64,000 nucleotides of DNA from Pseudactinotalea terrae (lineage in GTDB: Bacteria; Actinomycetota; Actinomycetes; Actinomycetales; Beutenbergiaceae): assembly GCF_009733845.1 (NCBI RefSeq), contig NZ_WNXZ01000005.1:248001-312000 (forward strand). Reading direction: 5' to 3'. A program made the position numbers and the translations under genes. The notes below the pieces were generated by a model that saw only the letters and a list, made by a program, of their open reading frames with translations, did not search any database and was not told the origin of the DNA. This document shows positions 26,127-36,123 of this stretch, in pieces. Within the stretch, counting starts at the first letter, position 1. Every line of letters begins with the position of its first letter.

Positions 26127-28448
26127 TCAGCCGAACGTGGCGGGCAGCAGCGACTCGCTCGTCTCGCGAAGGTCCTCGACGCCGATCTCGAGCGTCCCGA
26201 CGGCGGAGCTCGCCTCGATCACCAGGCTCTCGCCTCCCGTGGTCCCGAGCCGCAGCACCGGCACACCACGGTCGGCGGCGAGCTGGGCGACAGCCGCGAC
26301 CTCCTCGGGTCGCACCGCCAGCAGCGCCCGGCCGCCGGACTCGCCGAACAGGGCGGCGGTCTCGTCCACCCCGTCCCGCTCCAGCAGCCCGGTCAGCGAG
26401 ACCGAGGCACCCACGCCGAACCGGAGCACGCCGTCGACCAGGGTCTGCACCAGACCGCCGATCGCCAGATCGTGCGCAGCTGCCACGCGGCCATCGCGCG
26501 AGGCCTGCACGAGCACCTCGGCGAGCGCACGCTCGGCGGGAAGATCGACAGCCGGCGGGCGACCACCGAGGTGGCTGTGCACCGCACCGGACCAGGCGGA
26601 GCCGGAGAGCTCGTCGCGGGTCGTTCCCAGCAGCAGCAGCTCGAGACCCTGCTCGCGCCAGCCCGAGGGCGTGACGCGAGCGACGTCGTCGAGAACGCCG
26701 AGGACCCCGATCACCGGGGTCGGGTTGATCGAGGCGTCGATGTGCCCCACGCCGACCTCGCCCGCGAGTGTCGAGTTGTACAGCGAGACGTTGCCGCCCG
26801 TCACGGGCACACCCAGCTCCACGCAGGCGTCGGCGAGGCCGGTGATCGTCTGCACGAGCTGCCACATCGCGTCCGGGTCCTCGGGGGAGCCGTTGTTGAG
26901 ACAGTCGGTCACCGCAAGCGGTCGAGCACCCACGGTCGCGACGTTGCGGTACGCCTCGGCGAGCGCGAGCTGTGCGCCCGCGTACGGGTCCAGCTTGCTG
27001 AAGCGGCCGTTGGCGTCGGTCGCGATCGCGACACCCAGCCCGGTCTCCTCGTCGACGCGGACCACGCCGGCGTCGTCGGGCTGAGCGAGCGCGGTGTTGC
27101 CCTGCACGTACCGGTCGTACTGATCGGTCACCCAGGACTTGCTCGCCAGGTTCGGTGAGCCGACGAGGGCGAGGACCTGGGCACGGAGCTCCTCGCCCGT
27201 GCTCGCACGCGGCAGCGCCTCGGCGGCGTCGGCGTTGAGGTCGTCCTGCCAGGCCGGCTTCGCGTAGGGGCGGTCGTAGACGGGTCCGTCGTGGGCGACG
27301 GTGCCCGGGTCGACGTCGACGATGCGGTGCCCGTGGTGGTCGATCGTGAGGCGGCCGGTGCCGGTGACCTCACCGATCACCGCGGACTCGACGTCCCACT
27401 TGGCGGTGATCTCGTCGAAGGCGGCGAGCTTCTCAGGCGTGACGACGGCCATCATCCGTTCCTGCGACTCCGACATCAGGATCTCGCCGGCCGTCAGGGT
27501 GGGGTCGCGCAGCAGCACGTTCTCGAGGTCGACGTGCATGCCACCGTCACCGTTGCTGGCGAGCTCGGAGGTCGCGCAGGAGATGCCCGCGGCACCGAGG
27601 TCCTGGATGCCCTCGACCACCCCGGCGGCGAACAGCTCGAGGCAGCACTCGATGAGCACCTTCTCCATGAAGGGGTCGCCCACCTGCACGCTCGGGCGCT
27701 TGCTCGGCTTGTCGGCGTCGAAGGTCTCGGAGGCCAAAATCGAGGCGCCACCGATGCCGTCGCCGCCGGTGCGGGCGCCGAACAGGACCACCTTGTTGCC
27801 GGCGCCGGAGGCGTTGGCCAGGTGGATGTCGTCGTGGCGGAGCACGCCTACGCAGAGCGCGTTGACGAGCGGGTTGCGCTGGTAGGAGGCGTCGAACTCG
27901 GTCTCGCCGCCGATGTTCGGCAGTCCCAGCGAGTTGCCGTAGCCGCCCACGCCGCTGACCACGCCGTGCACCACGCGCGCGGTGTCGGGGTGGTCGATCG
28001 CTCCGAAGCGCAGCTGGTCCATCACCGCGACCGGGCGCGCGCCCATCGAGATGATGTCGCGGACGATGCCGCCGACGCCGGTCGCCGCCCCCTGGTAGGG
28101 CTCCACGTAGCTGGGGTGGTTGTGGGACTCGACCTTGAAGGTCACGGCCCAGCCGTCGCCGATGTCGACGACGCCCGCGTTCTCCCCGATGCCCACCAAC
28201 AGGTGCTCGCGCATCTCGTCGGTGGTCTTCTCGCCGAACTGCGCGAGGTGCTTCTTGGACGACTTGTAGGAGCAGTGCTCCGACCACATCACCGAGTACA
28301 TCGCCAGCTCGGCGTTCGTGGGCCGGCGCCCGAGGATCTCGCGGATCCGGCCGTACTCCTCGTCCTTGAGCCCCAGCTCACGGTACGGCTGCTCGGCATC
28401 GGGGGTGGCGGCAGCGTTCTCGACGGTGTCAGCAGCAGGGGTGGTCAC
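26127..28448 (-). CDS. purL: Phosphoribosylformylglycinamidine synthase, large subunit
   Basis: This 773-residue protein is the ATP-dependent synthetase subunit of the PurLQS complex, which turns FGAR and glutamine into FGAM. It has the duplicated PurM-like layout of small (bacterial) PurL. Motifs include [15 protein letters not shown], then [37 protein letters not shown] and the second-half GGVIEGI-type region. It starts with GTG ([11 protein letters not shown]). Its partners purQ and purS are 14 kb away in the 42-45 kb operon, so the complex is encoded at two loci. Confidence 0.96.
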   Translation of the reverse strand: MTTPAADTVENAAATPDAEQPYRELGLKDEEYGRIREILGRRPTNAELAMYSVMWSEHCSYKSSKKHLAQFGEKTTDEMREHLLVGIGENAGVVDIGDGWAVTFKVESHNHPSYVEPYQGAATGVGGIVRDIISMGARPVAVMDQLRFGAIDHPDTARVVHGVVSGVGGYGNSLGLPNIGGETEFDASYQRNPLVNALCVGVLRHDDIHLANASGAGNKVVLFGARTGGDGIGGASILASETFDADKPSKRPSVQVGDPFMEKVLIECCLELFAAGVVEGIQDLGAAGISCATSELASNGDGGMHVDLENVLLRDPTLTAGEILMSESQERMMAVVTPEKLAAFDEITAKWDVESAVIGEVTGTGRLTIDHHGHRIVDVDPGTVAHDGPVYDRPYAKPAWQDDLNADAAEALPRASTGEELRAQVLALVGSPNLASKSWVTDQYDRYVQGNTALAQPDDAGVVRVDEETGLGVAIATDANGRFSKLDPYAGAQLALAEAYRNVATVGARPLAVTDCLNNGSPEDPDAMWQLVQTITGLADACVELGVPVTGGNVSLYNSTLAGEVGVGHIDASINPTPVIGVLGVLDDVARVTPSGWREQGLELLLLGTTRDELSGSAWSGAVHSHLGGRPPAVDLPAERALAEVLVQASRDGRVAAAHDLAIGGLVQTLVDGVLRFGVGASVSLTGLLERDGVDETAALFGESGGRALLAVRPEEVAAVAQLAADRGVPVLRLGTTGGESLVIEASSAVGTLEIGVEDLRETSESLLPATFG

Positions 28449-28524
28449 GTGCTCTTCTCTCGGGCGCGGGCAGGCGAGCCCAATCTACGACAGCCGCAGC
28501 GGTGGGCCGCGACCGCGTCCACGG

Positions 28525-29040
28525 CTACCGGTGCTCGATCTGCCCCGCGTGGCCTTGGCGACCTGTTCGGGGCCGCCGGGTGTGGAGGTCGCGTCGGAGG
28601 ATGTCCTTTCCTCCACGACCGTTCCACACCCGCTCGGGAGTCGGGAACCGCCCACCGCTGGCGTGCTCGACAGCGGCCAGCACCTCGTGCTCGTCCCGGT
28701 CGAGGACGACCAGGTTCACGCCGGGCTGCGGCGCATACAGGAGCGCAGGGTCGTGCCACCGGCCGACGACCCCGGCGTTGCCGTGCCCGTGGGCGGCGGC
28801 GACCTCGGGCGTGAGCTGATAGACGAGGTAGCGACTGCGCCCCATCGTGAGGATGTAGACATCGGCGATGTCGGCCCAGCTCGCGGCGACGCCCGCTCGC
28901 CCGGTGACCTCGATCCCGTGCCCGTCGACCCGGAGCTCAAACGGTCGACGTGTACCCATCAGCAGGTCCTGCAGGGCGTCGAGCACCCTGTTCCCCGACT
29001 GCGTCGACCGAGCGACGAACGCGTCCTGCGGCTCCGTCAT
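28525..29040 (-). CDS. Hypothetical protein, possibly PH-like
   Basis: This 171-residue soluble protein has strand-rich sequence such as RRPFELRVDGHGIEVTGRAG, then SWADIADVYILTMGRSRYLVY and PGVNLVVLDRDEHEVLAAVE. That alternation resembles a bacterial PH-like domain, but I do not recognise a family. The last ~35 residues are basic and look less constrained. It is divergent from the beta-propeller lipoprotein gene (98 bases between starts) and 76 bases upstream of purL on the same strand. There is no signal peptide or membrane helix. Confidence 0.65.
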   Translation of the reverse strand: MTEPQDAFVARSTQSGNRVLDALQDLLMGTRRPFELRVDGHGIEVTGRAGVAASWADIADVYILTMGRSRYLVYQLTPEVAAAHGHGNAGVVGRWHDPALLYAPQPGVNLVVLDRDEHEVLAAVEHASGGRFPTPERVWNGRGGKDILRRDLHTRRPRTGRQGHAGQIEHR

Positions 29041-29138
29041 CCCTCTTCCCCTCGTGCGACGACCGAACCCGCGACAGCGTAACCAGTTCGTGGGGCGGCA
29101 TCGTGAAAGCGGAGAACGGTTGGCGACACAGAGGGGAC

Positions 29139-31046
29139 ATGAGACCCATGCGAGGTGTGCTCGCCGGCGCGGCGATCGGTTCCCTGCTGCTGACCGCGTG
29201 CTCAGCCACGCAGCTCCCCCCGCCGCAGGCGGCCGGCCCCGGGGCGATCCCGCTCGCCGCGTTCGACTCCTGCGACGACTTGCTGACCCACCTCAAGACC
29301 GAGGCTGCCGAGCAGGTGACCGCGTGGGGGTTGGGGCCGTCCGGGCCGATCATGTTCGGCGTCGAGGACCAGGCCGCCTCCGATGGCGCCGAGACCAGTG
29401 CCGGCGGCGCGGGTGCTGGTGACTCGTCGGTATCGAGTACCAACAACCAGGTCGAGGGCGTCGATGAGGCGGACGTCGTCAAGACCAACGGCGAGGTCAT
29501 CGTCACGTCGGTCAGCGGCAGGATCCGGGTCGTCGATGTCGCAACGGCGGAGGTCGTGGCGACGATCCCCGTGCCTGGGATGGCCGAGGGCGGCGCCGAG
29601 CTGCTCCTGGACGACGACGACCTCGTGGTGCTCGCCAGCGAGTGGGGTGGGTGGGCGGCCGACGGCGCCGCGCCCGCGGAGCGCACCACGATCCACCGCG
29701 TCGACCTCAGCGACCCGGCGAACCCCGAGGTCGTGGGAACCACCCGGGTCGAAGGGAGCTACCGCTCGGCACGGATGATCGACGGGACCGTGCGGCTCGT
29801 GCTGGTCAGCCAGCCCCCGGGTCTGGTCTTCACCCATCCCGAGGACGGCTCGCTGTCGGCCGAGGCCGAGGCGCTCGAGGCCAACCGGCAGGTCGTCGCC
29901 GACTCGACCATCGATGACTGGCTGCCGCACCGCCAGCCGATGGATGGCTCGGGCACCGGTGGCACACCCGAGCTGCTGCTCGACTGCACGGCGATCGGCC
30001 GCCCCGGCGACTTCAGCGGTTTCTCGACCGTCTCGGTGGTCACCCTCGACGACGACGGCGACGCCGCCCCGACCTCCGCCGCAGGCGTGCTCGCCGACGC
30101 CGGGACCGTGTACGCCTCGACCGACCGGCTGATCGTCGCCACCAGCCCCTGGTGGATGATGTGGGCCGACGGTGCCGACGAGGACGGCCCGCACACCGAC
30201 CTGCACTCCTTCGACATCTCCGACGCCGGCGCCACCACCTACGTCGCCTCCGGCCGCGTCGACGGCTGGCTGCTCAACCAGTTCTCGCTCGACTCCGCCG
30301 ATGGCATCACGCGCGTGGCGACCACGCGCACCCCGCCATCGGCGGCCGAGCCGAGCTCCTCCTCCCTCGTCGTCCTCACCGAGGACGGCGACGAGCTGGT
30401 CGAGACGGGCCGGGTCGACGGCCTCGGCGCGACCGAGCAGATCTACGCGGTGCGCTACCTCGGACCCGAGCTGGCCGCCGTCGTCACCTTCCGGCAGACC
30501 GACCCGCTCTACCTCATCGACACCAGCGACCCGAGCGCCCCCCGCGTCACCGGCGAGCTCAAGATCCCGGGCTACTCCGCCTACCTGCACCCGCTGGGCG
30601 AGGGCCGGCTGCTGGGGATCGGGCAGGACGCCACAGACGAGGGCCAGACCACGGGCCTGCAGGCGTCGCTGTTCGACATCGCCGACACCAGCTCGCCGCA
30701 GCGGATCGGGCAGGTGACCTGGGAGCACACCTCGTCGACGGCGGAGTGGGACCACCGCGCGTTCCTGCTCTGGGAGGACCGCGTGTACCTGCCGGCGGAG
30801 ACCTACGACTGGGAGTCGGACACCGACGGCACCGGCAAGCCGCAGATCGGACTCGTCACAGTCGACCTGAGCGACGGCACCCTGACGGAGGGCCCGCGCA
30901 TCGACACCGCCGGTGCGAACGACGCGTGGGCGGGCAACGTGATCCGGGTGCTCGTGATCGGCGACGACCTGTGGGCGGTCGGCCACTCCGACCTCTTCCG
31001 GTTCGACCTCGAGACCCTCGACGGCGGCGCTGTGGCGGTTCTCTGA
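29139..31046 (+). CDS. Secreted beta-propeller lipoprotein
   Basis: About 635 residues. The signal peptide has the lipobox LLTAC with Cys21, so the protein is anchored outside the membrane. A short conserved segment at about 100 (NNQVEGVDEADVVKTNGEVI) is the entry motif of the beta-propeller domain family of secreted bacterial proteins. Repeated blades follow, such as IRVVDVATAEVVATIPV, then TIHRVDLSDPANPEVVGT and LYLIDTSDPSAPRVTGEL. The function is unknown; binding is likely. The ATG at 29139 follows a GAGGGG ribosome site. It ends 6 bases before the convergent HAD gene. Confidence 0.88.
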   Translation: MRPMRGVLAGAAIGSLLLTACSATQLPPPQAAGPGAIPLAAFDSCDDLLTHLKTEAAEQVTAWGLGPSGPIMFGVEDQAASDGAETSAGGAGAGDSSVSSTNNQVEGVDEADVVKTNGEVIVTSVSGRIRVVDVATAEVVATIPVPGMAEGGAELLLDDDDLVVLASEWGGWAADGAAPAERTTIHRVDLSDPANPEVVGTTRVEGSYRSARMIDGTVRLVLVSQPPGLVFTHPEDGSLSAEAEALEANRQVVADSTIDDWLPHRQPMDGSGTGGTPELLLDCTAIGRPGDFSGFSTVSVVTLDDDGDAAPTSAAGVLADAGTVYASTDRLIVATSPWWMMWADGADEDGPHTDLHSFDISDAGATTYVASGRVDGWLLNQFSLDSADGITRVATTRTPPSAAEPSSSSLVVLTEDGDELVETGRVDGLGATEQIYAVRYLGPELAAVVTFRQTDPLYLIDTSDPSAPRVTGELKIPGYSAYLHPLGEGRLLGIGQDATDEGQTTGLQASLFDIADTSSPQRIGQVTWEHTSSTAEWDHRAFLLWEDRVYLPAETYDWESDTDGTGKPQIGLVTVDLSDGTLTEGPRIDTAGANDAWAGNVIRVLVIGDDLWAVGHSDLFRFDLETLDGGAVAVL

Positions 31047-31052
31047 CTGCCC

Positions 31053-31838
31053 TCAGAGGATGCCGGCGACGCCGTCGAGCACGTGGCGAGGCCGCCGATC
31101 TGGATCCAGGTCGGCGGCCTCGGCCGCCGTCGAGTCGCCGGTGAGGACCAGGGCCGTCCCCGCGCCGGCGTCGACCCCCATCGCGATGTCGGTGGCGAGC
31201 CTGTCACCGACCATCAGCACGCGGTGGAGCGGGATCTCGGTGCCGGCGAGCGCGAGCTCGAGCACGGCGGGATCCGGCTTGCCGAAGGTCCGCTCGCAGG
31301 TCGCGCCGGTGCTGGCCTCGATCGCTGCCACGATCGCGGCGGCATCGGGCTCGCCGCGGCCACCGGGGTAGGGGCAGAACCGGTCCGGGTTGGTGCTCAT
31401 CAGCCGCGCCCGCCGGTGGTACCAGATGGCGTCGAACGCGATCTGGAGCTTGCTGTAGCTGAAGGACCGGTCGTAGGACGCCAGCACGATGTCGATCACC
31501 TCCGGGTCCTGCCCGACGGCGATACCCGCCTCGGTCAGGGCCGTCACCACGGGCTCGGGTGCGATCGGGAAGACGACGGCGTCGGGCTCGTTGGTCTGCA
31601 ACCACCGCACCGTGGTGACGGTCGGGGTGAGGATCTCGGCGAGATCGACCTCGATGCCGAGGCGCGTGAGCTTGTCGACGTACTGCCGGGGCGACCGCGT
31701 CACGTTGTTGGAGACGAACCGCACGAGCGCACCGCGCTCGCGAAGCGCACGGACGGTCTCGGCCGCACCGGGAAGCAGCTCGTCCCCGAGGTAGAGCGTG
31801 CCGTCGAGGTCGAAGACGTAGGCGTCATAGGCGGGCAT
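31053..31838 (-). CDS. HAD-IIA family phosphatase (NagD-like)
   Basis: This 261-residue protein starts at the catalytic motif I, YVFDLDGTLYLGD (nucleophile Asp and acid/base Asp). Motif II is VRFVSNNVTRSP. The large C2a cap spans about 75-180, and motif III/IV is FGKPDPAVLELAL ... VLMVGDRLATDIAMG. Enzymes of this group dephosphorylate phosphosugars, glycerol phosphate or nucleotides; the substrate is open. Start ATG at 31838; a GTG two codons upstream is equally possible. Confidence 0.9.
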   Translation of the reverse strand: MPAYDAYVFDLDGTLYLGDELLPGAAETVRALRERGALVRFVSNNVTRSPRQYVDKLTRLGIEVDLAEILTPTVTTVRWLQTNEPDAVVFPIAPEPVVTALTEAGIAVGQDPEVIDIVLASYDRSFSYSKLQIAFDAIWYHRRARLMSTNPDRFCPYPGGRGEPDAAAIVAAIEASTGATCERTFGKPDPAVLELALAGTEIPLHRVLMVGDRLATDIAMGVDAGAGTALVLTGDSTAAEAADLDPDRRPRHVLDGVAGIL

Positions 31839-31996
31839 CGACACCCGCGTGAGGTTACCTGTCCGGCGCAGCTGTGGCGCCGCCGTGCCGAGAAGCCGCA
31901 CCCAGCGCGGTACCCCGCAGCGATGGACGCTCCGAACCGGTTGCGGTGACGCCGGCTTCGGATCATCGTTGGAGACACCGACGAGGAGGTGAGGAT

Positions 31997-32182
31997 ATGC
32001 GCGCGAAGGTGGGTGACCGGCTGGTCGTCGAAGGGCACACGGACGTCGAGAAACGACAGGAGGGCGAGATTCTCGAGGTCCGCGGGAGCAACGGCGAGCC
32101 GCCGTACGTGGTGAAGTGGTCCGACGGCCACGAAGGACTGACCTACCCGGGTCCGGACACGCACATCGTGTCGCCGGACTGA
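31997..32182 (+). CDS. DUF1918 domain-containing small protein
   Basis: This 61-residue protein begins MRAKVGDRLVVEGHTD and contains EGEILEVRGSNGEPPYVVKW, then SDGHEGLTYPGPDTHIV. This matches DUF1918, an SH3-like small domain common in Actinomycetota and sometimes fused to other domains. A GAGGAGGTGAGG ribosome region (31983-31994) supports the ATG at 31997. The function is unknown. It stands alone between a divergent HAD gene and a convergent aminotransferase gene. Confidence 0.92.
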   Translation: MRAKVGDRLVVEGHTDVEKRQEGEILEVRGSNGEPPYVVKWSDGHEGLTYPGPDTHIVSPD

Positions 32183-32221
32183 GCACCGGTCGTTCCTGCG
32201 ATCCGCGATCTGGCCGTTCTG

Positions 32222-33433
32222 CTAACCGGGGATGCCTCGGCCCTTCCCGGCCGTGGGCACACCCTGGAAGGCAGCGATCCGCGCCCAGGCCTCGCTGACC
32301 GCCTGCTCCCCCGCGGCGAACGAGAGCCGGACGTACCTGCTGCCGTCGACCCCGTCGAAGTCGACACCGGGAACCAGGGCGACACCCTGTTCCTCGAGCA
32401 GAGCGCGGCACCAGGCGACCGAGTCCTGGTACCGACCAAGCGGGACACCTGCGTAGAGGTAGAACGCGCCGTCCGCTGGGGCGATCGGACCCCATCCGAG
32501 CCGCGCCGCGCCGTCGAGCGCGACCTGTCGGGTCCCGGCCAGCTCCGCGAGCCGCGCGTCGGCCTCGGCGTAGGAGGCGGGCTCGAAGGCCGCGAGCGCC
32601 GCGTGCTGCGCCGGGACCGGTGGGCACAGCGCCAGGTTGCCCGCGAGCGCGTCCACGGCATCGCGCAGATCGGCCGGGACCAGCGCCCAGCCGAGGCGCC
32701 ACCCGGTCATGCCCCAGTACTTCGAGAACGAGGACACCACCACGGAGCCGACAGCGTCGTCGAGCTCCCATGCGCACGTGCCGCGCGGGTCGGGCGCGCC
32801 GGGTTCGGGGTAGGTGAGACCGTGATAGATCTCGTCGGAGACCAGCCGGGTGCCGCGCGCCGCGCACCAGGCGGCGATCTCGGCGAGCTCGGTGCGCGAG
32901 GTCATCGACCCGGTCGGGTTGGCAGGAGAGGCGAGCACCAGCCCGGCGAGCGGGCCCACCTGCTCGAGCAGCGCCGTCGTCGGCTGGAACCCGGTCTCGG
33001 GTCCGACGGCGATCTCCACGACCTCGCACCCGAGCGCGGCGAGGATGTTGCGGTAGGCCGGGTAACCGGGCCGGGTCAGGGCCACCCGGTCGCCGTGCTC
33101 GAACGCGGCGAGGAAGGCGAGCATGAAGGCGCCTGAGGAGCCGGTGGTCACGGCCACGTCGTCGGGCACGAGATCCAGGCCGTACCAGCGCCCGTAGTGG
33201 TCGGCGATCGCCTCCCGCAGGGGGGTGATCCCCAGCGCCGGGCTGTAGCCGAGCGGTGCCGAGCTCTCGTGCAACGCGGCCGCCCGCGCATGGACCTGCG
33301 CGGGGGCGCCGCCCGCGGGCTCACCCGCGCACAACGAGATCACGTCGCGCCCCGCCGCCCGCATGCGCTCGACCGCCGCGAGCACGGTCATCACCTGGAA
33401 CGGGGGGACCTGCGATCGGCGTGAGGCACTCAC
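32222..33433 (-). CDS. PLP-dependent aminotransferase, class I/II
   Basis: This 403-residue fold-type I aminotransferase has GYSPALGITPLREAIADHY near the N-terminus, VVSSFSKYWGMTGWRLGW containing the PLP lysine, LVLASPANPTGSM and LVSDEIYHGLTYP. It resembles aspartate aminotransferase-like or alanine/valine-type enzymes; the amino donor is not certain. GTG start at 33433. Its start overlaps the stop of the upstream TetR gene by 4 bases (GTGA), so regulator and enzyme are one transcript. That is unusual for TetR and suggests self-linked control. Confidence 0.9.
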   Translation of the reverse strand: MSASRRSQVPPFQVMTVLAAVERMRAAGRDVISLCAGEPAGGAPAQVHARAAALHESSAPLGYSPALGITPLREAIADHYGRWYGLDLVPDDVAVTTGSSGAFMLAFLAAFEHGDRVALTRPGYPAYRNILAALGCEVVEIAVGPETGFQPTTALLEQVGPLAGLVLASPANPTGSMTSRTELAEIAAWCAARGTRLVSDEIYHGLTYPEPGAPDPRGTCAWELDDAVGSVVVSSFSKYWGMTGWRLGWALVPADLRDAVDALAGNLALCPPVPAQHAALAAFEPASYAEADARLAELAGTRQVALDGAARLGWGPIAPADGAFYLYAGVPLGRYQDSVAWCRALLEEQGVALVPGVDFDGVDGSRYVRLSFAAGEQAVSEAWARIAAFQGVPTAGKGRGIPG

Positions 33434-34017
33434 TCGTCGTCGCTCGCGACCACCCGGACCAGCGACTCCCACAGATGCTCGACGTGGGCGGCCATGTCGA
33501 CGTCGCGGTCGTAGAGCCACTGGATCTGCAGACCGTCACCGAGCGCCAGGGCGATGGTCGCGGCCATGTCCGGGTCGAGGGCGGGATTGATCGTGCCCTC
33601 GGCCTGCCCGACCCGCACGATCTCGGCGATGTGCGCACGGACGTCCTCGAACCGCTCGGCGAAGTACTCGTGCGCCGGGTGGTCCGCGTCGGCGGCCTCG
33701 ACCGACAGCCGCGCGTACAGCATCACCAGCCCGGGCACGGTCGCGTTGTGGCGCAGCGAGTGCGCGAGCTGGTACGGGCCGTCGACGTCCCGGAGCCGCT
33801 CGCCGTCGAGCTCGTCCCGGCGCTTGAGCACCGCCGTCAACAGCTCGTCCTTACTCTCGAAGTAGTGCAGCAGCCCGGTCTGACTCAGCCCGACGGCGTC
33901 AGCCAGCTCGCGCAGGCTGGTGCCGCCGTAGCCCTCCCGGGCGACGACGTCCAGCGCGATGGTCAGGATCTCCTCGCGCTTCGCGATGCCCTTGCGGTAG
34001 GACCCCCGGGCTCCCAT
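33430..34017 (-). CDS. TetR/AcrR family transcriptional regulator
   Basis: This 195-residue protein has an N-terminal HTH, KREEILTIALDVVAREGYGG, and recognition helix LRELADAVGLSQTGLLHYF, followed by a helical ligand domain. The SQTGLLHYFESKDELL form is typical of the TetR group with a BetI-like C-terminal domain. Translation is coupled to the aminotransferase downstream. The acyl-CoA oxidase gene, with its own TetR, lies upstream on the same strand with a 21-base gap to this start, so the whole block from 36.8 to 32.2 kb may be one transcript. Confidence 0.9.
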   Translation of the reverse strand: MGARGSYRKGIAKREEILTIALDVVAREGYGGTSLRELADAVGLSQTGLLHYFESKDELLTAVLKRRDELDGERLRDVDGPYQLAHSLRHNATVPGLVMLYARLSVEAADADHPAHEYFAERFEDVRAHIAEIVRVGQAEGTINPALDPDMAATIALALGDGLQIQWLYDRDVDMAAHVEHLWESLVRVVASDDE

Positions 34018-34038
34018 ACGTCGAGGGTAATCGCGTTG

Positions 34039-36123
34039 TCAGCGCGACCTGACCGCCTTCTTCTCGGCATCGCGGAGCGCTTTCTCGCTCACGGGCTCGG
34101 AGCCGCTGGCACGAAGCCGCCGGTAGTAGTCGCGTGACTCGTCCTGACGCTGCTTCTCGACACCGGTCCCGATCGTCGCGCCCACGTGCTCGGGCGAGTA
34201 GCCGAAGGACTCGACGAGGTCGAGCGCGTAGGGGCGAAGGCGCGCCAGCAGCCGGTTGATGTACGAGGTCACTGTGCGGGCTCGCTGGCTCGAGATGCGG
34301 CCGTTGATCAGGTACCACGCGAGGTTGTGCTCGATCGTCACCAGGCCGAAGAGGTCGCGCAGCCAGGTGAGGACCTTCTTGGTGTCGGCGTCCTTGATCG
34401 TGGCGAGCGCCTCCGTGAAGGCCTCCCACTGGAGCAGGTCGGCGTGCGCGCGAGCCGCCTCGATCAGGTCGTTCTGGTTCTCGTTGAAGATCCGAGCAGC
34501 CTCGTCGGCAGGGGCGTCCTTGGCGTGGCGGAGCGCGTCAGCGATCACCTCCACCATCGTCTCGACGCGCTCCTCGAGCAGCTCGCGCTGCACGGCGGGC
34601 TCGCGGATCTCCATCGCGGAGCGAGCGGCCGAGCCGAAGTCGGAGATCGACTGCGCGGCACGGCGCAGCGGCGTGCGGTGCAACGTCATGTCCGCGGCAC
34701 GGTCGGCCACGTAGCGCACCGTCCCCGCGACGTCCATGCGGGCCATCGAGCGGCCGTAGTCGGTCAGCAGCCGCTTGCCGACCAGCTGCAGGAGCACGTT
34801 GTTGTCGCCCTCGAACGTGGCGTACACGTCCATGTCCGAGTGCCAGCCGGTGAACTTGTTCTCGGCCATGTACCCGGCGCCGCCGCAGGCCTCGCGGGCC
34901 TGCTGCACGGCCTCGAGGCAGAGCCAGGTGGTCGTCGGCTTGGACGCGGCGGCGAGGGTCTCGAGGTCCTCGCGGTCGGCATCGGTGTCGAACTCGCCCG
35001 AGAACACCTCGTGGAAGCGCTGCAGCAGGTGGTTGTGGTTGAACTGCGCCGCATAGGTGCGGGCGAGCAGCGGCAGCAGCCGGCGCTGGTGGCGCTGGTA
35101 GTCGAGCAGCACGGTCTCGGTGTGCGGGTCGTCGGCGGTGAACTGCCGGCGCTCGTTGCCGTACCGGATCGCGGTGGCCAGCGCCATCTTCGAGACGGCG
35201 TTCGCCGCACCCGAGAGCGACACGCGGCCCTGCACCAATGTGCCGAGCATCGTGAAGAAGCGGCGCCCGGGGCTGTCGATGGAGGAGCTGTAGGTGCCGT
35301 CGGCGCTGACGTCGCCGTAGCGGTTCAGCAGGTTGCGGCGAGGCACCCGCACGTGGTCGAAGGCGAGCCGGCCGTTGTCGATGCCGTTGAGGCCACCCTT
35401 GAGCCCGTCGTCCTCGCTGGAGACCCCCGGCAGCAGCGCGCCGGCGCGGCCATCGGGCCCGACTTCACGGATCGGGGTGAAGAAGGCGTGCACGCCGTGG
35501 TTGACCCCGCGCGTGATGAGCTGCGCGAACACGACCGCGGCAACGCCGTCCTTCGCGGCGTTGCCGAGGTACTCCTTCCACGCAGCCCGGAACGGGGTGT
35601 GGAGGACGAACTCCTCGGTCTCGGGGTCGTAGGTGGCCGTGGTGCCGATCGCGGCGACGTCGGAGCCGTGCCCGATCTCGGTCATGGCGAACGCACCGGG
35701 CGTGGTCAGGTCCAACGCACCGGGAAGGAGCTCGTCGTGGTGACGCTCGGTGCCGAGGTGCAGGATCGCCGAGGCGAACAGACCCCACTGCACTCCGGCC
35801 TTGATCTGCAGCGACGGATCGCCGACGACCAGCTCCTCGAAGCGCGCGAGGCTGCCGCCGTGGTCGTCCTGCCCCCCGAGCCGCTCCGGGAACGCGCGCT
35901 GCACCGCGTTGCGCCTCACCAGCCCGTGAAGCTGCTCCAGCACCCGCTCCCGGTGCTCGGGATGCGTGAGACCGGGGATCCGGCGGAACTCGGGCTCCAG
36001 GCACAGGTCGCGGCTCTCGCGCCGCAACCCGGCCCAGCGGCCGTCGAGGGCGGCGTTGACCGCTGCGCGGTCGACCGTCAGGTTCGTGGTGCCGGTCTCT
36101 GGTGAGGTCAGCGTGGTGCTCAT
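34039..36123 (-). CDS. Acyl-CoA oxidase/dehydrogenase family flavoprotein
   Basis: This 694-residue protein is longer than ordinary acyl-CoA dehydrogenases and has the acyl-CoA oxidase layout. There is an N-terminal helical domain, then FAMTEIGHGSDVAAIGTTAT (FAD/substrate region) and LVQGRVSLSGAANAVSKMAL. LCLEAVQQAREACGGAGYMA, then FTGWHSDMDVYATFEGDNNV, leads into a large C-terminal oxidase domain. It oxidises acyl-CoA to enoyl-CoA, the first step of beta-oxidation. The ATG at 36123 overlaps the stop of the upstream TetR gene (ATGA). The thiolase-FabG-MaoC operon diverges from that TetR, completing a fatty-acid oxidation locus. Confidence 0.92.
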   Translation of the reverse strand: MSTTLTSPETGTTNLTVDRAAVNAALDGRWAGLRRESRDLCLEPEFRRIPGLTHPEHRERVLEQLHGLVRRNAVQRAFPERLGGQDDHGGSLARFEELVVGDPSLQIKAGVQWGLFASAILHLGTERHHDELLPGALDLTTPGAFAMTEIGHGSDVAAIGTTATYDPETEEFVLHTPFRAAWKEYLGNAAKDGVAAVVFAQLITRGVNHGVHAFFTPIREVGPDGRAGALLPGVSSEDDGLKGGLNGIDNGRLAFDHVRVPRRNLLNRYGDVSADGTYSSSIDSPGRRFFTMLGTLVQGRVSLSGAANAVSKMALATAIRYGNERRQFTADDPHTETVLLDYQRHQRRLLPLLARTYAAQFNHNHLLQRFHEVFSGEFDTDADREDLETLAAASKPTTTWLCLEAVQQAREACGGAGYMAENKFTGWHSDMDVYATFEGDNNVLLQLVGKRLLTDYGRSMARMDVAGTVRYVADRAADMTLHRTPLRRAAQSISDFGSAARSAMEIREPAVQRELLEERVETMVEVIADALRHAKDAPADEAARIFNENQNDLIEAARAHADLLQWEAFTEALATIKDADTKKVLTWLRDLFGLVTIEHNLAWYLINGRISSQRARTVTSYINRLLARLRPYALDLVESFGYSPEHVGATIGTGVEKQRQDESRDYYRRLRASGSEPVSEKALRDAEKKAVRSR